DNA of 64,000 bases from Clostridiales bacterium (GCA_019416455.1 DXXG01000005.1:1-64000); one strand, 5' to 3'; counted from the stretch's first letter, positions 34,534 through 43,891 are shown. Numbers and translations are program-made. The notes: generated from the letters alone by a model not told the origin.

Positions 34534-35856
34534 TTATCCCATCTTATAAATCTTCACCTCATAGCCCTTTAGCTCCACAGTGCCGTGCAGGTCTGTCTTT
34601 TCCCCGGTGAGCATCTCCGTGGCGGGGCCGTGATAGGCACACTCCATCTGGCAGGGATTTTCCTCGGCATTTACCGCCAAAATGACGGTTTCTTCCGGAC
34701 ACTGCCGCACCATGATCCACTGCTTGTTCCGCAAAGTCAGGTTTTTGTAGTCTCCATCCTTTAACGCTTTGCTCTCTTTCTTGATCCTGGCCAGTTTCCC
34801 GAGAAACTCTGTCAGCTCGTTTTCCTCCGGCTTCTCAAAGAAGGGACGCAATGCCGGGTCGCCTTGGTGCTTCTCTCCTTCTGCTCCCCATTCACTGCCG
34901 TAATAGATGCAGGGGATGCCCGGCATGCAGAACAGTACCGCGTACAGGCCAAAGATCTGCTTCTTGTCCTGGAGAATGCTGTACAGCCTGGTCACGTCGT
35001 GGTTGTCGGCGAAGGAGAACAGGTGCATCCCCTTGTAGAGGGTCCACTGCTCCGGGCCGAACTGGCGTGCCAGAGAGTGGGCGATCTCAAACATGTTCAG
35101 GGAATTGAAAGCAGAGTAAAGCCCCTTATAGCACTCGTAGTTGGTGGCGCTGTCCAGCATTTCCGGGTTGACAATCCGCTTGTAGTCCCCGTGGATCATC
35201 TCACCCAGAAGGAAAAAGCCCTCGTCCCTCTCCCGCACATAGCTGTGGAGTCGGCGCATAAAGTTCTCATCCAGCAGGTAGGCCACGTCCAGCCGCAGTC
35301 CGTCAATGCCGAACTCCTCCATCCACTGGCCCACGCAGTCCAGCAGGTGGTCCACCACCGCCGGGTTTTGCAGGTTCAGCTTCACCAGCTCAAAATGACC
35401 TTCCCAGCCCTCGTACCAGAAACCATCATTGTAGCCGCTGTTCCCTCCGAAATTGATATGGAACCAATCCTTGTAAGGAGAGGCTACCCGCTTCTCCTGC
35501 ACGTCCCGGAAAGCCCAAAAGCCCCGGCCCACGTGGTTGAACACGCCGTCCAGCACCACCCGGATGCCCGCCTGATGAAGGGCGTCGCAGACCTCTTTAA
35601 AGTCCTCGTTGGTGCCAAGGCGGCAGTCGATCTTCCGGTAGTCCCGGGTGTCGTAGCCGTGGGAATCGGACTCAAACACCGGGGAGAAATATACCGCGCT
35701 GATCCCCAGCTTTTCCAGGTGAGGGATCCACTCCTTCACTTTGGAAATGCGGTTGACTGTCACTCCATCGTTGTGGAAAGGCGCCCCGCAGAACCCCATG
35801 GGGTAAATCTGGTAAAACACAGCGCTTTTGGCCCAATCCTTCTCTATGTTAAGCAT
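34534..35856 (-). CDS. GH13 alpha-amylase family glycosidase
   Basis: A 440-residue cytoplasmic-type GH13 enzyme. The catalytic triad motifs are GLRLDVAYLL (nucleophile Asp), FLLGEMIHG (acid/base Glu) and FADNHDVTRL (stabilising Asp), with the earlier DGVFNHVG motif. No signal peptide or carbohydrate-binding module is seen. Size and motifs resemble cyclomaltodextrinase/neopullulanase-like enzymes that trim malto-oligosaccharides inside the cell, but subfamily and products are uncertain. AAAGGAGGAAG precedes the ATG. It stands alone, with no obvious operon partner. Confidence 0.9.
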   Translation of the reverse strand: MLNIEKDWAKSAVFYQIYPMGFCGAPFHNDGVTVNRISKVKEWIPHLEKLGISAVYFSPVFESDSHGYDTRDYRKIDCRLGTNEDFKEVCDALHQAGIRVVLDGVFNHVGRGFWAFRDVQEKRVASPYKDWFHINFGGNSGYNDGFWYEGWEGHFELVKLNLQNPAVVDHLLDCVGQWMEEFGIDGLRLDVAYLLDENFMRRLHSYVRERDEGFFLLGEMIHGDYKRIVNPEMLDSATNYECYKGLYSAFNSLNMFEIAHSLARQFGPEQWTLYKGMHLFSFADNHDVTRLYSILQDKKQIFGLYAVLFCMPGIPCIYYGSEWGAEGEKHQGDPALRPFFEKPEENELTEFLGKLARIKKESKALKDGDYKNLTLRNKQWIMVRQCPEETVILAVNAEENPCQMECAYHGPATEMLTGEKTDLHGTVELKGYEVKIYKMG

Positions 35857-36013
35857 ATAGCTTCCTCCTTTGATCGCTTTAGTCCTTACCGGACTCTTAA
35901 AGAACAGTATAGGCTATTTTGCAGAAAAAGAAAAGTCTTTTTTCTCGGAATTTGCATTTTATCACTAAAAAATAGCGTTTTTCTCTCACCAGAGAAGCTC
36001 TACATCCTCCAAA

Positions 36014-36046
36014 ACAAAAAAGGAGAGCTCGTGAGAGCCCTCCTCT
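36014..36046 (-). terminator. Terminator after the M18 aminopeptidase gene
   Basis: On the minus strand AGGAGGGCTC and GAGCTCTCCT form a 10-bp stem with one mismatch and a four-base loop, followed by a T run. It also marks the 5' side of the GH13 control region (35857-36013), which is AT-rich. Confidence 0.85.
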
Positions 36047-36055
36047 AAAACGTTT

Positions 36056-37342
36056 TTAGTCGATTTTGAACTGATCCCGGCCGGTCACAGTGACCACAGC
36101 GCTGTAAAACGCCTTCATGGCCCGGACCATGTATTCCAGGTCCTTGGCACCCGCCGTTTCATAGGGGGAATGCATGGAAAGCTGGGGCAGACCGATGTCC
36201 ACTGTGGGCAGACCCACATGTGAACCGGATAGATTCCCCAAGGTACCGCCTCCGGGGATCTTGGAGTTGTTGTAGTAGATCTGCACCGGCACCTCTACCT
36301 TCTCGCAGATCTTCTGGAACACCCCGGCGGTGAGAGCGTCGGTAGCATACCGGGGACTGTGCTTCACCACCACGCCGCCGTTGAGATAGCAGCGGTTGGT
36401 CAGGTCGGATTTCTCCGGGCTGTCGGGATGAACGGCATGGGCGTTGTCAGCGGAGAGCATCATACCTCCGGCGATGGCCCGCAGCATCCCTTCCCGGTCC
36501 TTCCCGGCCGCCAGAGAGACCCGTTCCATAACGTCGGACAGGAAGGTGGAATCCGCGCCCTGACGGGTCAGGCTGCCGATCTCCTCGTTGTCGAACACAG
36601 CGCACACAGTGACGTTCTCCTGGTTCTCCGCTTCCAGGAACGCAGTGACTGCGGAGAACACGCACTCCAGATCGTCCAGCCTGGGCGCGGCGATAAACTC
36701 ATCCTCAGCGCCGAACACCGTGCCCTGGGCCCGGCTGTACAGGTACAGGTCCCAGGAGAGGATGTCCTCAGGAGCCACCCCAGCACTCTGGGCCACCAAC
36801 GCTTTCAGGTCGGCCTGGCTGCCGCCCAGCAGAGGAAGGGTATCCTTCTGGGGATCCAGCTTCACGCCTTCGTTGACGCCGCGGTTCATATGGATAGCTA
36901 CTCCGGGGATCAACAGCAAGTCCCGGCGAATGTCACAGAGGATGCCTTTCACGCCCTCCTCCGTAGCCACTGCCAAACGGCCTGCCACAGAAAGGGGACG
37001 GTCCGTCCAAAGGGCCAACTGCATGCCGCCGTACACTTCCGTATTCAGCTTGGTGTACTGGCCGTCCACCCGCAGCTCCGGGCTCTCCTTCACCTTGAAA
37101 CAGGGGGAGTCTCCGTGGGGAGCTGCCACAGAAAAAGCGTGGAAATCCAGCTTCGGCACCTGGAAAGCCACCAGAGCGCTCATGCCCCGAGTGACAAAAT
37201 ACTTGCCACCCGCTTTCAGCGTCCAAGCGTCCGTTTCCAACAGCTCCTCAAAGCCTTTGGCCTCCAGCATAGCGCGGACCGCGGCGGCGGTATGACTGGC
37301 TGTGGGAGATTGCTCGATAAAGTCAAACAGGTTCTGGATCAT
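36056..37342 (-). CDS. apeB: M18 family aminopeptidase
   Basis: A 428-residue zinc aminopeptidase. The metal and catalytic motifs are SVAAPHGDSPCFKVK (His, near 77), FDNEEIGSLTRQGADS (Asp-Glu-Glu, near 250) and SADNAHAVHP (near 298). It should remove N-terminal acidic residues, as aspartyl aminopeptidases do. No signal peptide. AAAGGAGG lies just before the ATG. It is 64 bases after the GH123-like gene and ends a minus-strand run. Confidence 0.93.
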   Translation of the reverse strand: MIQNLFDFIEQSPTASHTAAAVRAMLEAKGFEELLETDAWTLKAGGKYFVTRGMSALVAFQVPKLDFHAFSVAAPHGDSPCFKVKESPELRVDGQYTKLNTEVYGGMQLALWTDRPLSVAGRLAVATEEGVKGILCDIRRDLLLIPGVAIHMNRGVNEGVKLDPQKDTLPLLGGSQADLKALVAQSAGVAPEDILSWDLYLYSRAQGTVFGAEDEFIAAPRLDDLECVFSAVTAFLEAENQENVTVCAVFDNEEIGSLTRQGADSTFLSDVMERVSLAAGKDREGMLRAIAGGMMLSADNAHAVHPDSPEKSDLTNRCYLNGGVVVKHSPRYATDALTAGVFQKICEKVEVPVQIYYNNSKIPGGGTLGNLSGSHVGLPTVDIGLPQLSMHSPYETAGAKDLEYMVRAMKAFYSAVVTVTGRDQFKID

Positions 37343-37406
37343 GATGACCTCCTTTTATGAAACAACAGCTGCGTGATCGTGGGATAGTTTCGGGAAACGT
37401 CCGTCC

Positions 37407-39035
37407 TTACAGGCGTTTTTCGATGAGCCGGTTCAAATGTTCCCGGGCAGTAAGAAGCGTCTTCCCCTCTCGAGGATAGCGGGAGAAAGTCATCTCCCCA
37501 TAGCCCGGCAGGGTGAGGGCTCCGGGATCTTCCCCCAAAAGGGACTGGGCCAGCTCCAGGGCCCGCAAGTCCTGCAATCCGTGATGGAACACCTTCATGC
37601 GCAGTGACTGGATCAGTCCGTCTTTCCCCGGATACACGGAAAAAGCGTCGCCGCCGGGGAAAGCGCCCAAGGCGTCGGTCACTCGCCAGGGGTCCAGTTT
37701 TTGCCGGGAATTCTGGCTGTACCAGAAATTGTACCCCCAGTGAAGGAACCCTGCCACCTGGAATTTGTGGAGCTGCCACCCCAGGATCCTGTTCCGGGCG
37801 GAGGGCATAGCCAAAAAACGATTGGCTACATCCACTCCCTGAGCGCAGCAGTAATAGGCCCAAAGACCGGGGACCTTCCGGTCCAAAAACGGCTGAATAT
37901 GATCGGTGGCTGCAACAGGATGCTCCACCAGCCCACGATCATAAAAGGCAGGCTCGGACAGAGCGTCGTACAAAGGGAAATCTCCCAGATAAGCTTTTGC
38001 CAGCTCCTTGGCCTTGCGGTAGGAATCCAAATGCTCCTCTCCAGGCTCATCGGAGATGTGGAACACCGCCTTTCCCGCGAGCCCCTGTTTTTCCAGGAAC
38101 ATAGTGAGAGATGGCAGGAACTGCTTTAAGAACCCGGCGTATTCCGGAGAATCGGCAGGGGTATCCCAGCCAAACAGTCTACGGGACTCGCCTGCCTCTG
38201 TACCGTAAATAGCCGGAGCGGCTTTGGCTCCCCACTGGGTGAACAGATGGGAGATCTCAAAGCGTTCCATACCGCAGCGCCGTGCCATGGCGATGAACCG
38301 TTCCAACAGGGAAAAATCGAACCGGTATGTATCCCCTTCCTTTTCCACCTGTACCAGCTGCGTGCAGGGCCGGGTCCTGCCAGGCTCTGTATCCAACGGA
38401 GGGGTAAAGACCGGGGTAAGGACCATGTTCATGCCCTCCTCCGCCGCTGCTTTGAGGAAACTTTCCCACAGCTCCCAATGTTTGGGAGAATACACAGGCA
38501 CCCCATAATAATCCGCTAAGCAATCCCCGTGGAACCACTGGGTATAAGTCAATCGCTGCGCCGGAAGATCTACTCGCACCACCCGGAGGGTGACTTGACA
38601 GACTGCTTCTTCTCCCCCACCGGAAAGGTGGAGGGTCACCGGATACTCCCCGGCCGGGAAGCCCTGAGGCACTCTCCCATTGACCCACAGCACGGTAGGC
38701 AGGAACGTGCTGACTTCCACTTGGCCTTCCTCCAAAGGCAACAGAGGATCGGGGAACAATCCAGGCTGTGTGGTGAGGTAGTTTTCATCCTTCACAGCGG
38801 AAGGATAGGCAGGCATGGCACAGGGCACCTGGCCCACTTGGAACACTTCCACATATTCCTTCAGGGGAGACTCCACCCACACCTTCACCGGCGCGGGACC
38901 CCAGCCCTCACGCTGGAGGATCACCTGCCAGGCGAACTCTTCCCCGCCCAAGCAGCTGATCTCACGGTCCCAAGCGGTTGGGATCTGTCGCCCCAAAAGG
39001 ACTTTTTCCAAAGAAGAGACCACTGTGATGCTCAT
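37407..39035 (-). CDS. GH123-like (DUF4091) glycosidase
   Basis: A 542-residue protein. An N-terminal beta domain (about 1-155) precedes a TIM-barrel-like region of the DUF4091 type, now known as the GH123 catalytic domain. The adjacent Asp-Glu pair D329-E330 in VFHISDEPGEEH is the catalytic pair for substrate-assisted hydrolysis in GH123 beta-N-acetylgalactosaminidases. No signal peptide. The start at 39035 is chosen over 39071 because it has GGAAAG upstream and a family-like N-terminus. The substrate is likely a GalNAc-containing oligosaccharide, but other DUF4091 members are uncharacterised. Confidence 0.78.
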   Translation of the reverse strand: MSITVVSSLEKVLLGRQIPTAWDREISCLGGEEFAWQVILQREGWGPAPVKVWVESPLKEYVEVFQVGQVPCAMPAYPSAVKDENYLTTQPGLFPDPLLPLEEGQVEVSTFLPTVLWVNGRVPQGFPAGEYPVTLHLSGGGEEAVCQVTLRVVRVDLPAQRLTYTQWFHGDCLADYYGVPVYSPKHWELWESFLKAAAEEGMNMVLTPVFTPPLDTEPGRTRPCTQLVQVEKEGDTYRFDFSLLERFIAMARRCGMERFEISHLFTQWGAKAAPAIYGTEAGESRRLFGWDTPADSPEYAGFLKQFLPSLTMFLEKQGLAGKAVFHISDEPGEEHLDSYRKAKELAKAYLGDFPLYDALSEPAFYDRGLVEHPVAATDHIQPFLDRKVPGLWAYYCCAQGVDVANRFLAMPSARNRILGWQLHKFQVAGFLHWGYNFWYSQNSRQKLDPWRVTDALGAFPGGDAFSVYPGKDGLIQSLRMKVFHHGLQDLRALELAQSLLGEDPGALTLPGYGEMTFSRYPREGKTLLTAREHLNRLIEKRL

Positions 39036-39076
39036 CTTGCTTCCACCTTTCCACCTGGAAAATTTCCACACACCTT

Positions 39077-39949
39077 TTAAAAGGAGTGGAAATCCGGGAT
39101 ATAATTCTTACCCTTGGCGGCCCGTGACTGGGTGAAGCCTTCCAGTTCCAGGTCAAACAGAGCGTCCTCCACTTTTTGCTGCTCCCGCCGGGTGATAGGC
39201 CGCTGGAGCTCGGGGAACTGCTCTAAATTCCCGCAAGGGGTGTACTGGGACATCAGGCTCACCGGCACCCCTGGGAATTCCTCCTTGATCCGCTTCAAGC
39301 ACGCGATGGAGTTTTTCGTGTGGCCCGGCAGGATCAGGTGACGGATGAGCACGCCCCGTTCCAGCATACCGTCCTCCCCATACTGAGGAAGCCCCACCTG
39401 ACGCACCATCTCTCCGATGGCCTCCCGGGCCCTTTGAGGGTAATCCTCCGCTCGGGACAGGGATTTGGCCAAGACAGGGTCATCGTATTTGTAGTCCGGC
39501 AGATAGATGTCCACCAGACCTTCCAGCATTTTCAGCGTCTCCGGCTTCTCGTACCCGGAAGTGTTGTACACCACCGGCACCGGCAGCTTTTTCAGCAGCA
39601 GCGCCTCCCGGATCCGGGGCACGTAATGAGTGGGAGTCACCAGGTTGATGTTGTGGGCCCCCTGTTCCACCAGAGAAAAGAAAACCTTGCTCAGTTCTTC
39701 CGGCGTCACTTCTCTGCCCTGATTGGGGCCGTGGCTGATCTCCCCATTCTGGCAGAATACACACCCTAAGGTACAGCCGGTAAAGAACACCGCGCCACTT
39801 CCCCGGTTCCCGCTGATGGGTGGTTCTTCCCAAAAGTGGAGGGCTGCCCGGGCCACCCGGGCTTGTTCCCCGCTGCGGCACACGCCATTTCCCGTTTCTC
39901 CACGGGGAACACCGCAATTTCGGGGGCACAAGTTGCAGGCGGGGATCAT
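39077..39949 (-). CDS. Radical SAM protein, pyruvate formate-lyase-activase-like (COG1313)
   Basis: A 290-residue radical SAM enzyme. FTGCTLGCVFCQNGEIS (about 56-72) holds the CxxxCxxC cluster site. An extra N-terminal cysteine set (CNLCPRNCGVPRG...GVC) suggests a second metal site. It belongs to the group annotated as PflA-like activating enzymes of unknown target. No glycyl radical enzyme is nearby. Its ATG overlaps the stop of the exonuclease-PgeF gene (ATGA), so they are co-expressed. Confidence 0.88.
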   Translation of the reverse strand: MIPACNLCPRNCGVPRGETGNGVCRSGEQARVARAALHFWEEPPISGNRGSGAVFFTGCTLGCVFCQNGEISHGPNQGREVTPEELSKVFFSLVEQGAHNINLVTPTHYVPRIREALLLKKLPVPVVYNTSGYEKPETLKMLEGLVDIYLPDYKYDDPVLAKSLSRAEDYPQRAREAIGEMVRQVGLPQYGEDGMLERGVLIRHLILPGHTKNSIACLKRIKEEFPGVPVSLMSQYTPCGNLEQFPELQRPITRREQQKVEDALFDLELEGFTQSRAAKGKNYIPDFHSF

Positions 39950-41637
39950 GACCGCTCGCCCCTAAGGGCCATCATAGCGCAGTTGCTGCCCCGCTGGCCC
40001 CGGGTTTTCCGGTGGGAGAACACCAAATCGCTCTCGCACATGGTGCAAACGCCTCCAATGGTGATGTTCTCCGCTTTCACTCCGGCGGAGAGCAGATACT
40101 GCCGGTTGCATTCCCACAGGTCCACATGGTACTTTTCCCGTTCAGGACCAGTGACGAACTTTTCGGACTGAGGCAGCTTCAAAAACTCCACGGCCACCGG
40201 CTCATCCACCTCGAAGCACTCCTTGCCAATGGAGGGACCCACAGCCACCTTCAAGGCCTCGGGCTGGGTGCCGAACTCCTGGGTCATCCGTTCCACCATG
40301 GCTTTGGCCATACCGGCGGCGGTGCCCCTCCAGCCAGCGTGTGCCAGGCCGATGGCCTTGTGCTCCTCATCCACAAAATACAGGGGCACGCAGTCGGCGC
40401 AGTAGATCACCAAAGTCACACTGGGGTCGTCGGTGCACAGGCCGTCGATGGACTCCATGTCCTTCTCCCGCCAAATGCCAATGCCCCGCTGGTCCTTCCC
40501 CACCCGGCGAATGTTGATGTGGTGGTCCTGGGCACCGCAGACCAAAGATTCTGGATCAAACCCGGCAGCGGCACAGAAACGGCGGTAATTTTCCGCCACC
40601 TTCTCAGGGTCGTCTCCCCGGCCAAAGCCCAGGTTCATGGAAGCGAATTCCTTCTCGCTCACTCCGCCGATCCGGGTGGTGAAAGCGTGGTTTACCATGT
40701 TCAGCTCTTTCCAGGCTCCAAAACGCAGCACGCCCACGCCCTGATGCACTTCCAGTTCCATGGCGCCCAGAGGTCCGGGGACAGCGTCCCGTGGTTTTTC
40801 GATATCCGGCAGGGGGAAAGTTTTTTTGTTCACAGTGAGTCCCTCGTATTTCTGTTTGATGGTCAGCCTTCCGGCGAACAGGTGGCCGCAGCGGGTGCAG
40901 CGGAAGTCCGCCCGAAAGCTCTTGTTCTTCAAACTCCACCGGGTGAGCCGCCGGCTCTCCTCACCGCATTTGGGGCAGGGGAAACGGAGATGGCTCTTCT
41001 CCACCAGGGGGCTGTGCAAGTCACACACATAAGTGGTCTTGAAGGTGATCCGCCGGTAGAATTCCTGGTCGCAGTTGTCGATGTAGGGGACGATCGCCTT
41101 GGGATCGTATACCTTGCGGAGCACCGCCAAGGTCATCCAGCTATCGTCCAAGGCCCGGTGGTGATCCATGCCGGACATATCCACCCCCAAAAGCTCCGCC
41201 GCTTTGGAAAGTCCCACCTGTTCCTTTCTTCCCAGACCGATCCGGTCCTGGGCGAACACCTGCAGATCGCAGTACTGAGAAAGGAAAGGCACCGTCTCGT
41301 CACCGCTGAAATAGCGGCAGTTCTCGATGAGCGTCAAGATATCTGAGGTACCCCAGGTCATCACCACACAATCCCCCGCCCAGCGCTTAAACCGGCTCAC
41401 CGCCTGCATGAACGTCATGCCGTCGTTCAGGGTTTCGTCGGTGATGCTGGTCAGGTTGACGATGGTGCTGCTGATATGCTTCGCCACCTGGGGTTTGACA
41501 AAGCAGGAAAACGTGGATCTCTCCACAAGGTCCGGGCCGCATTTCACGGCGCCGAACTCGATGATCTCGTTGATATAACCCTTGAGCCGCCGGCTGTATG
41601 TGCCGTTCCACTCCAGGTCCAAAATAACAATATCCAA
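39946..41637 (-). CDS. Fusion: DEDDh exonuclease + zinc ribbon + PgeF (laccase-domain) protein
   Basis: One 563-residue frame joins two families. Residues 1-178 are a DnaQ/ERI1-like 3'-5' exonuclease (D7 and E9 in VILDLEWNG; DHHRALDD at 158-165). Residues about 218-255 form a zinc ribbon (C221, C224, C247, C250). Residues 293-563 are a complete PgeF/YfiH protein (HAFTTRIGGVS, YCADCVPLY, HAGWRGTAAG), a zinc enzyme of peptidoglycan proofreading or purine nucleoside cleavage. The start is TTG 41637 with AAAGGAG upstream, giving the canonical MDIVILDLEWNG. I see no ribosome site before the internal Met293, so a fused product is likely. Confidence 0.85.
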   Translation of the reverse strand: MDIVILDLEWNGTYSRRLKGYINEIIEFGAVKCGPDLVERSTFSCFVKPQVAKHISSTIVNLTSITDETLNDGMTFMQAVSRFKRWAGDCVVMTWGTSDILTLIENCRYFSGDETVPFLSQYCDLQVFAQDRIGLGRKEQVGLSKAAELLGVDMSGMDHHRALDDSWMTLAVLRKVYDPKAIVPYIDNCDQEFYRRITFKTTYVCDLHSPLVEKSHLRFPCPKCGEESRRLTRWSLKNKSFRADFRCTRCGHLFAGRLTIKQKYEGLTVNKKTFPLPDIEKPRDAVPGPLGAMELEVHQGVGVLRFGAWKELNMVNHAFTTRIGGVSEKEFASMNLGFGRGDDPEKVAENYRRFCAAAGFDPESLVCGAQDHHINIRRVGKDQRGIGIWREKDMESIDGLCTDDPSVTLVIYCADCVPLYFVDEEHKAIGLAHAGWRGTAAGMAKAMVERMTQEFGTQPEALKVAVGPSIGKECFEVDEPVAVEFLKLPQSEKFVTGPEREKYHVDLWECNRQYLLSAGVKAENITIGGVCTMCESDLVFSHRKTRGQRGSNCAMMALRGERS

Positions 41638-41654
41638 CCGGTCGTCTCCTTTCC

Positions 41655-41881
41655 GCACAGTGCCTGTGCTCTCGATTCGCGGCGCAGTGCCTGCGCTCTC
41701 CATTCGCGCCTTGGGGCGGTGGGCTTCGCCCACGCCTGTGGGGACCGTTCCCTCGCGTCCGCGGCGCAGTGCCTGCGCTCTCGATCCGCGCCCTGGGGCG
41801 GTGGGCCTCGCCCACGCCTGTGGGGGCCATTCCCTCGCGTCCGCGGCACAGTGCCTGTGCTCTCAATTCGCGCCCTGGGGC
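41655..41881. repeat. 82-bp GC-rich tandem repeat
   Basis: Two full 82-base units (41682-41763 and 41764-41845, about 93% alike) are flanked by a partial unit before (41655-41681) and after (41846-41881). Each unit contains a GCACAG/CTGTGC or GCGCAG/CTGCGC palindrome and a GTGGGC-TTC-GCCCAC hairpin. It fills most of the gap 41638-41893 between typA and the exonuclease-PgeF gene, which reads from the same strand. No gene is supported here. Confidence 0.85.
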
Positions 41882-41893
41882 AGAGACACCCGC

Positions 41894-43720
41894 TTATTTC
41901 TTCTTGCTGGCCTGCTTCATCCGCAGTTCTTTGGACAAAATGCCCTTGCGCATACGGATGTTCTTGGGAGTGACCTCCACCAGTTCGTCGTCAGCGATGA
42001 ACTCCAGGCACTGCTCCAGACTCAGCACCGAGTGGGGGGTCAGCTTCAAAGCGTCGTCAGAACCGGAAGCACGGGTGTTGGTGGCGTGCTTTTTCTTACA
42101 CACGTTCACGGTGATGTCCTCGGTCTTGGGGTTGGCGCCCACGATCATACCCTCGTAAACTTCCACACCGGGCCCGATAAACAGCCGGCCACGCTCCTGA
42201 GCGTAGAACAGGCCGTAAGCGGTGGATTCCCCCGTCTCATGGGCGATGATGGAACCCTGAACCCGCTGCTGGATGTCGCCCTTATAAGGCTCATAGCTGT
42301 CAAACACGTGGTTCATGATGCCGTTGCCGTTGGTGTCGGTCAAAAACTCGGACCGGTAGCCCATCAGGCCACGGGCGGGGATCTTGAACTCCATATGGGT
42401 GGTGCCGGACTCCCGGGAACCCATGTTCAGCAGTTCCGCCTTCCGGGAACCGATCTTCTCCATGACGGCGCCCACGTAGTTGTCGGGCACCTCGATCATC
42501 AAAAGCTCCATGGGCTCCAAGAGTTTGCCGTCCTTGTCATGCTTATAGATGACAGTGGGACGGGACACCTGGAACTCGTAGCCCTGACGGCGCATCTGCT
42601 CAATCAAGATGGACAAGTGCAGCTCACCCCGGCCGGAGACTTTATAGGTGTCGGAGGAATCGGTCTCCTCCATGCGCATGGCCACGTTGGTCTCCACCTC
42701 TTTGAACAGCCGGTCCCGCAGGTTCCGGGAGGTGACGTATTTGCCTTCCCGTCCGGCGAAGGGAGAGTTGTTCACCATGAACATCATAGACACAGTGGGC
42801 TCATCGATCTTCACGAAAGGCAGCGGCTCCACACAGTCGGTAGCGCAGGCGGTCTGGCCGATGTTCAAGTCCGCGATGCCGGACACGGCGATGATGTCTC
42901 CCAGCTGGGCGGATTCCGCTTCCACCCGCTTCAGGCCCTCAAACTGGTAGAGCTTAGTGATGCGGGCGTTCTGGGTGGTCTCTTCCCCGCCGCCGCAAAT
43001 GGTGACCGTCTGGCCCACCTGGATGGATCCCCGCTCCACCCGGCCGATGCCGATGCGGCCCACATACTCGTCATAGTCGATATTGGAGAACAGCACCTGC
43101 GTGGGGCCTTCCAGGTCTCCCTCGGGAGCGGGCACTTCTTTGAGGATCATCTCGAAGAGGGGGCTCATGTCGGTGCCGGGCTCGTTGGGGTCCAGAGTGG
43201 CGTAGCCGTCCCGAGCGGAGGCATAAGCCACAGGGAATTCCAACTGGCCGTCGTTGGCGCCCAGCTCAATGAACAGGTCCAGCACTTCGTCCACCACTTC
43301 CGCGGGACGGGCGCCGGGACGGTCGATCTTGTTAAGGACCACCAGGGGCTTCTTCCCCAGGGCCAGAGCTTTTTTCAGCACGAAACGAGTCTGAGGCATG
43401 CAGCCCTCGAAAGCGTCCACCAGCAGCAGCACGCCGTCCACCATCATCAGCACCCGCTCCACTTCGCCGCCGAAGTCCGCGTGTCCAGGAGTGTCCACAA
43501 TGTTGATCTTGGTGTCTTTATACATCACCGCCGTATTCTTGGAGAGGATGGTGATGCCCCGTTCCCGTTCCAGGTCGCCGGAGTCCATCACCCGCTCGGC
43601 AACCGCTTCGTTCTGACGGAACACGCCGCTCTGACGCAGCAGCTGATCCACCAGCGTGGTCTTGCCGTGGTCTACGTGTGCGATGATAGCCACGTTGCGT
43701 AAATTCTCTCTCTTTGCCAT
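41894..43720 (-). CDS. typA: Translational GTPase TypA/BipA
   Basis: A 608-residue ribosome-associated GTPase. The G1 motif AHVDHGKTT (about 14-22), G3 DTPGHADF and G4 NKID are present, followed by EF-G-like domains II, III and V and the TypA-specific C-terminal domain ending in a Lys-rich tail. It helps 50S assembly and stress adaptation. A TTTTCA-N17-TATAAT promoter lies upstream. The 3' side runs into the 82-bp repeat. Confidence 0.97.
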   Translation of the reverse strand: MAKRENLRNVAIIAHVDHGKTTLVDQLLRQSGVFRQNEAVAERVMDSGDLERERGITILSKNTAVMYKDTKINIVDTPGHADFGGEVERVLMMVDGVLLLVDAFEGCMPQTRFVLKKALALGKKPLVVLNKIDRPGARPAEVVDEVLDLFIELGANDGQLEFPVAYASARDGYATLDPNEPGTDMSPLFEMILKEVPAPEGDLEGPTQVLFSNIDYDEYVGRIGIGRVERGSIQVGQTVTICGGGEETTQNARITKLYQFEGLKRVEAESAQLGDIIAVSGIADLNIGQTACATDCVEPLPFVKIDEPTVSMMFMVNNSPFAGREGKYVTSRNLRDRLFKEVETNVAMRMEETDSSDTYKVSGRGELHLSILIEQMRRQGYEFQVSRPTVIYKHDKDGKLLEPMELLMIEVPDNYVGAVMEKIGSRKAELLNMGSRESGTTHMEFKIPARGLMGYRSEFLTDTNGNGIMNHVFDSYEPYKGDIQQRVQGSIIAHETGESTAYGLFYAQERGRLFIGPGVEVYEGMIVGANPKTEDITVNVCKKKHATNTRASGSDDALKLTPHSVLSLEQCLEFIADDELVEVTPKNIRMRKGILSKELRMKQASKKK

Positions 43721-43796
43721 GGTATCCCATCGATCCTTTCTTCAGTCCCGGCCCATACCGGGCCCTGTAATCTCGCTCGTTGTCATTAACCGATTT

Positions 43797-43825
43797 ATTA
43801 TACCACCAATCTGAGCACTTGAAAA
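43797..43825 (-). promoter_or_regulatory. Sigma-A promoter for typA
   Basis: On the minus strand TTTTCA, 17 bases, then a perfect TATAAT, about 75 bases before the ATG. Confidence 0.75.
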
Positions 43826-43862
43826 GCACCAACTTAAGGAATGGCAATTTGGCTGACTTCCC

Positions 43863-43891
43863 TTGAGCATTCTGACAAAATCTGCTACAAT
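43863..43891 (+). promoter_or_regulatory. Sigma-A promoter for the MATE gene
   Basis: TTGAGC (43863-43868), 17 bases, TACAAT (43886-43891). It is divergent from the typA promoter, with the two -35 boxes about 38 bases apart. Confidence 0.7.

Noticed and set aside
41655..41881. Possible CRISPR array
   Set aside because: Units are contiguous 82-base repeats with no unique spacers, and no cas genes are nearby.
41582..43702. A 706-codon open frame opposite typA
   Set aside because: It is antisense to a complete TypA gene, its predicted protein is His/Gly/Val-rich low-complexity sequence with no family signature, and it lacks a ribosome site. High GC content creates such frames.
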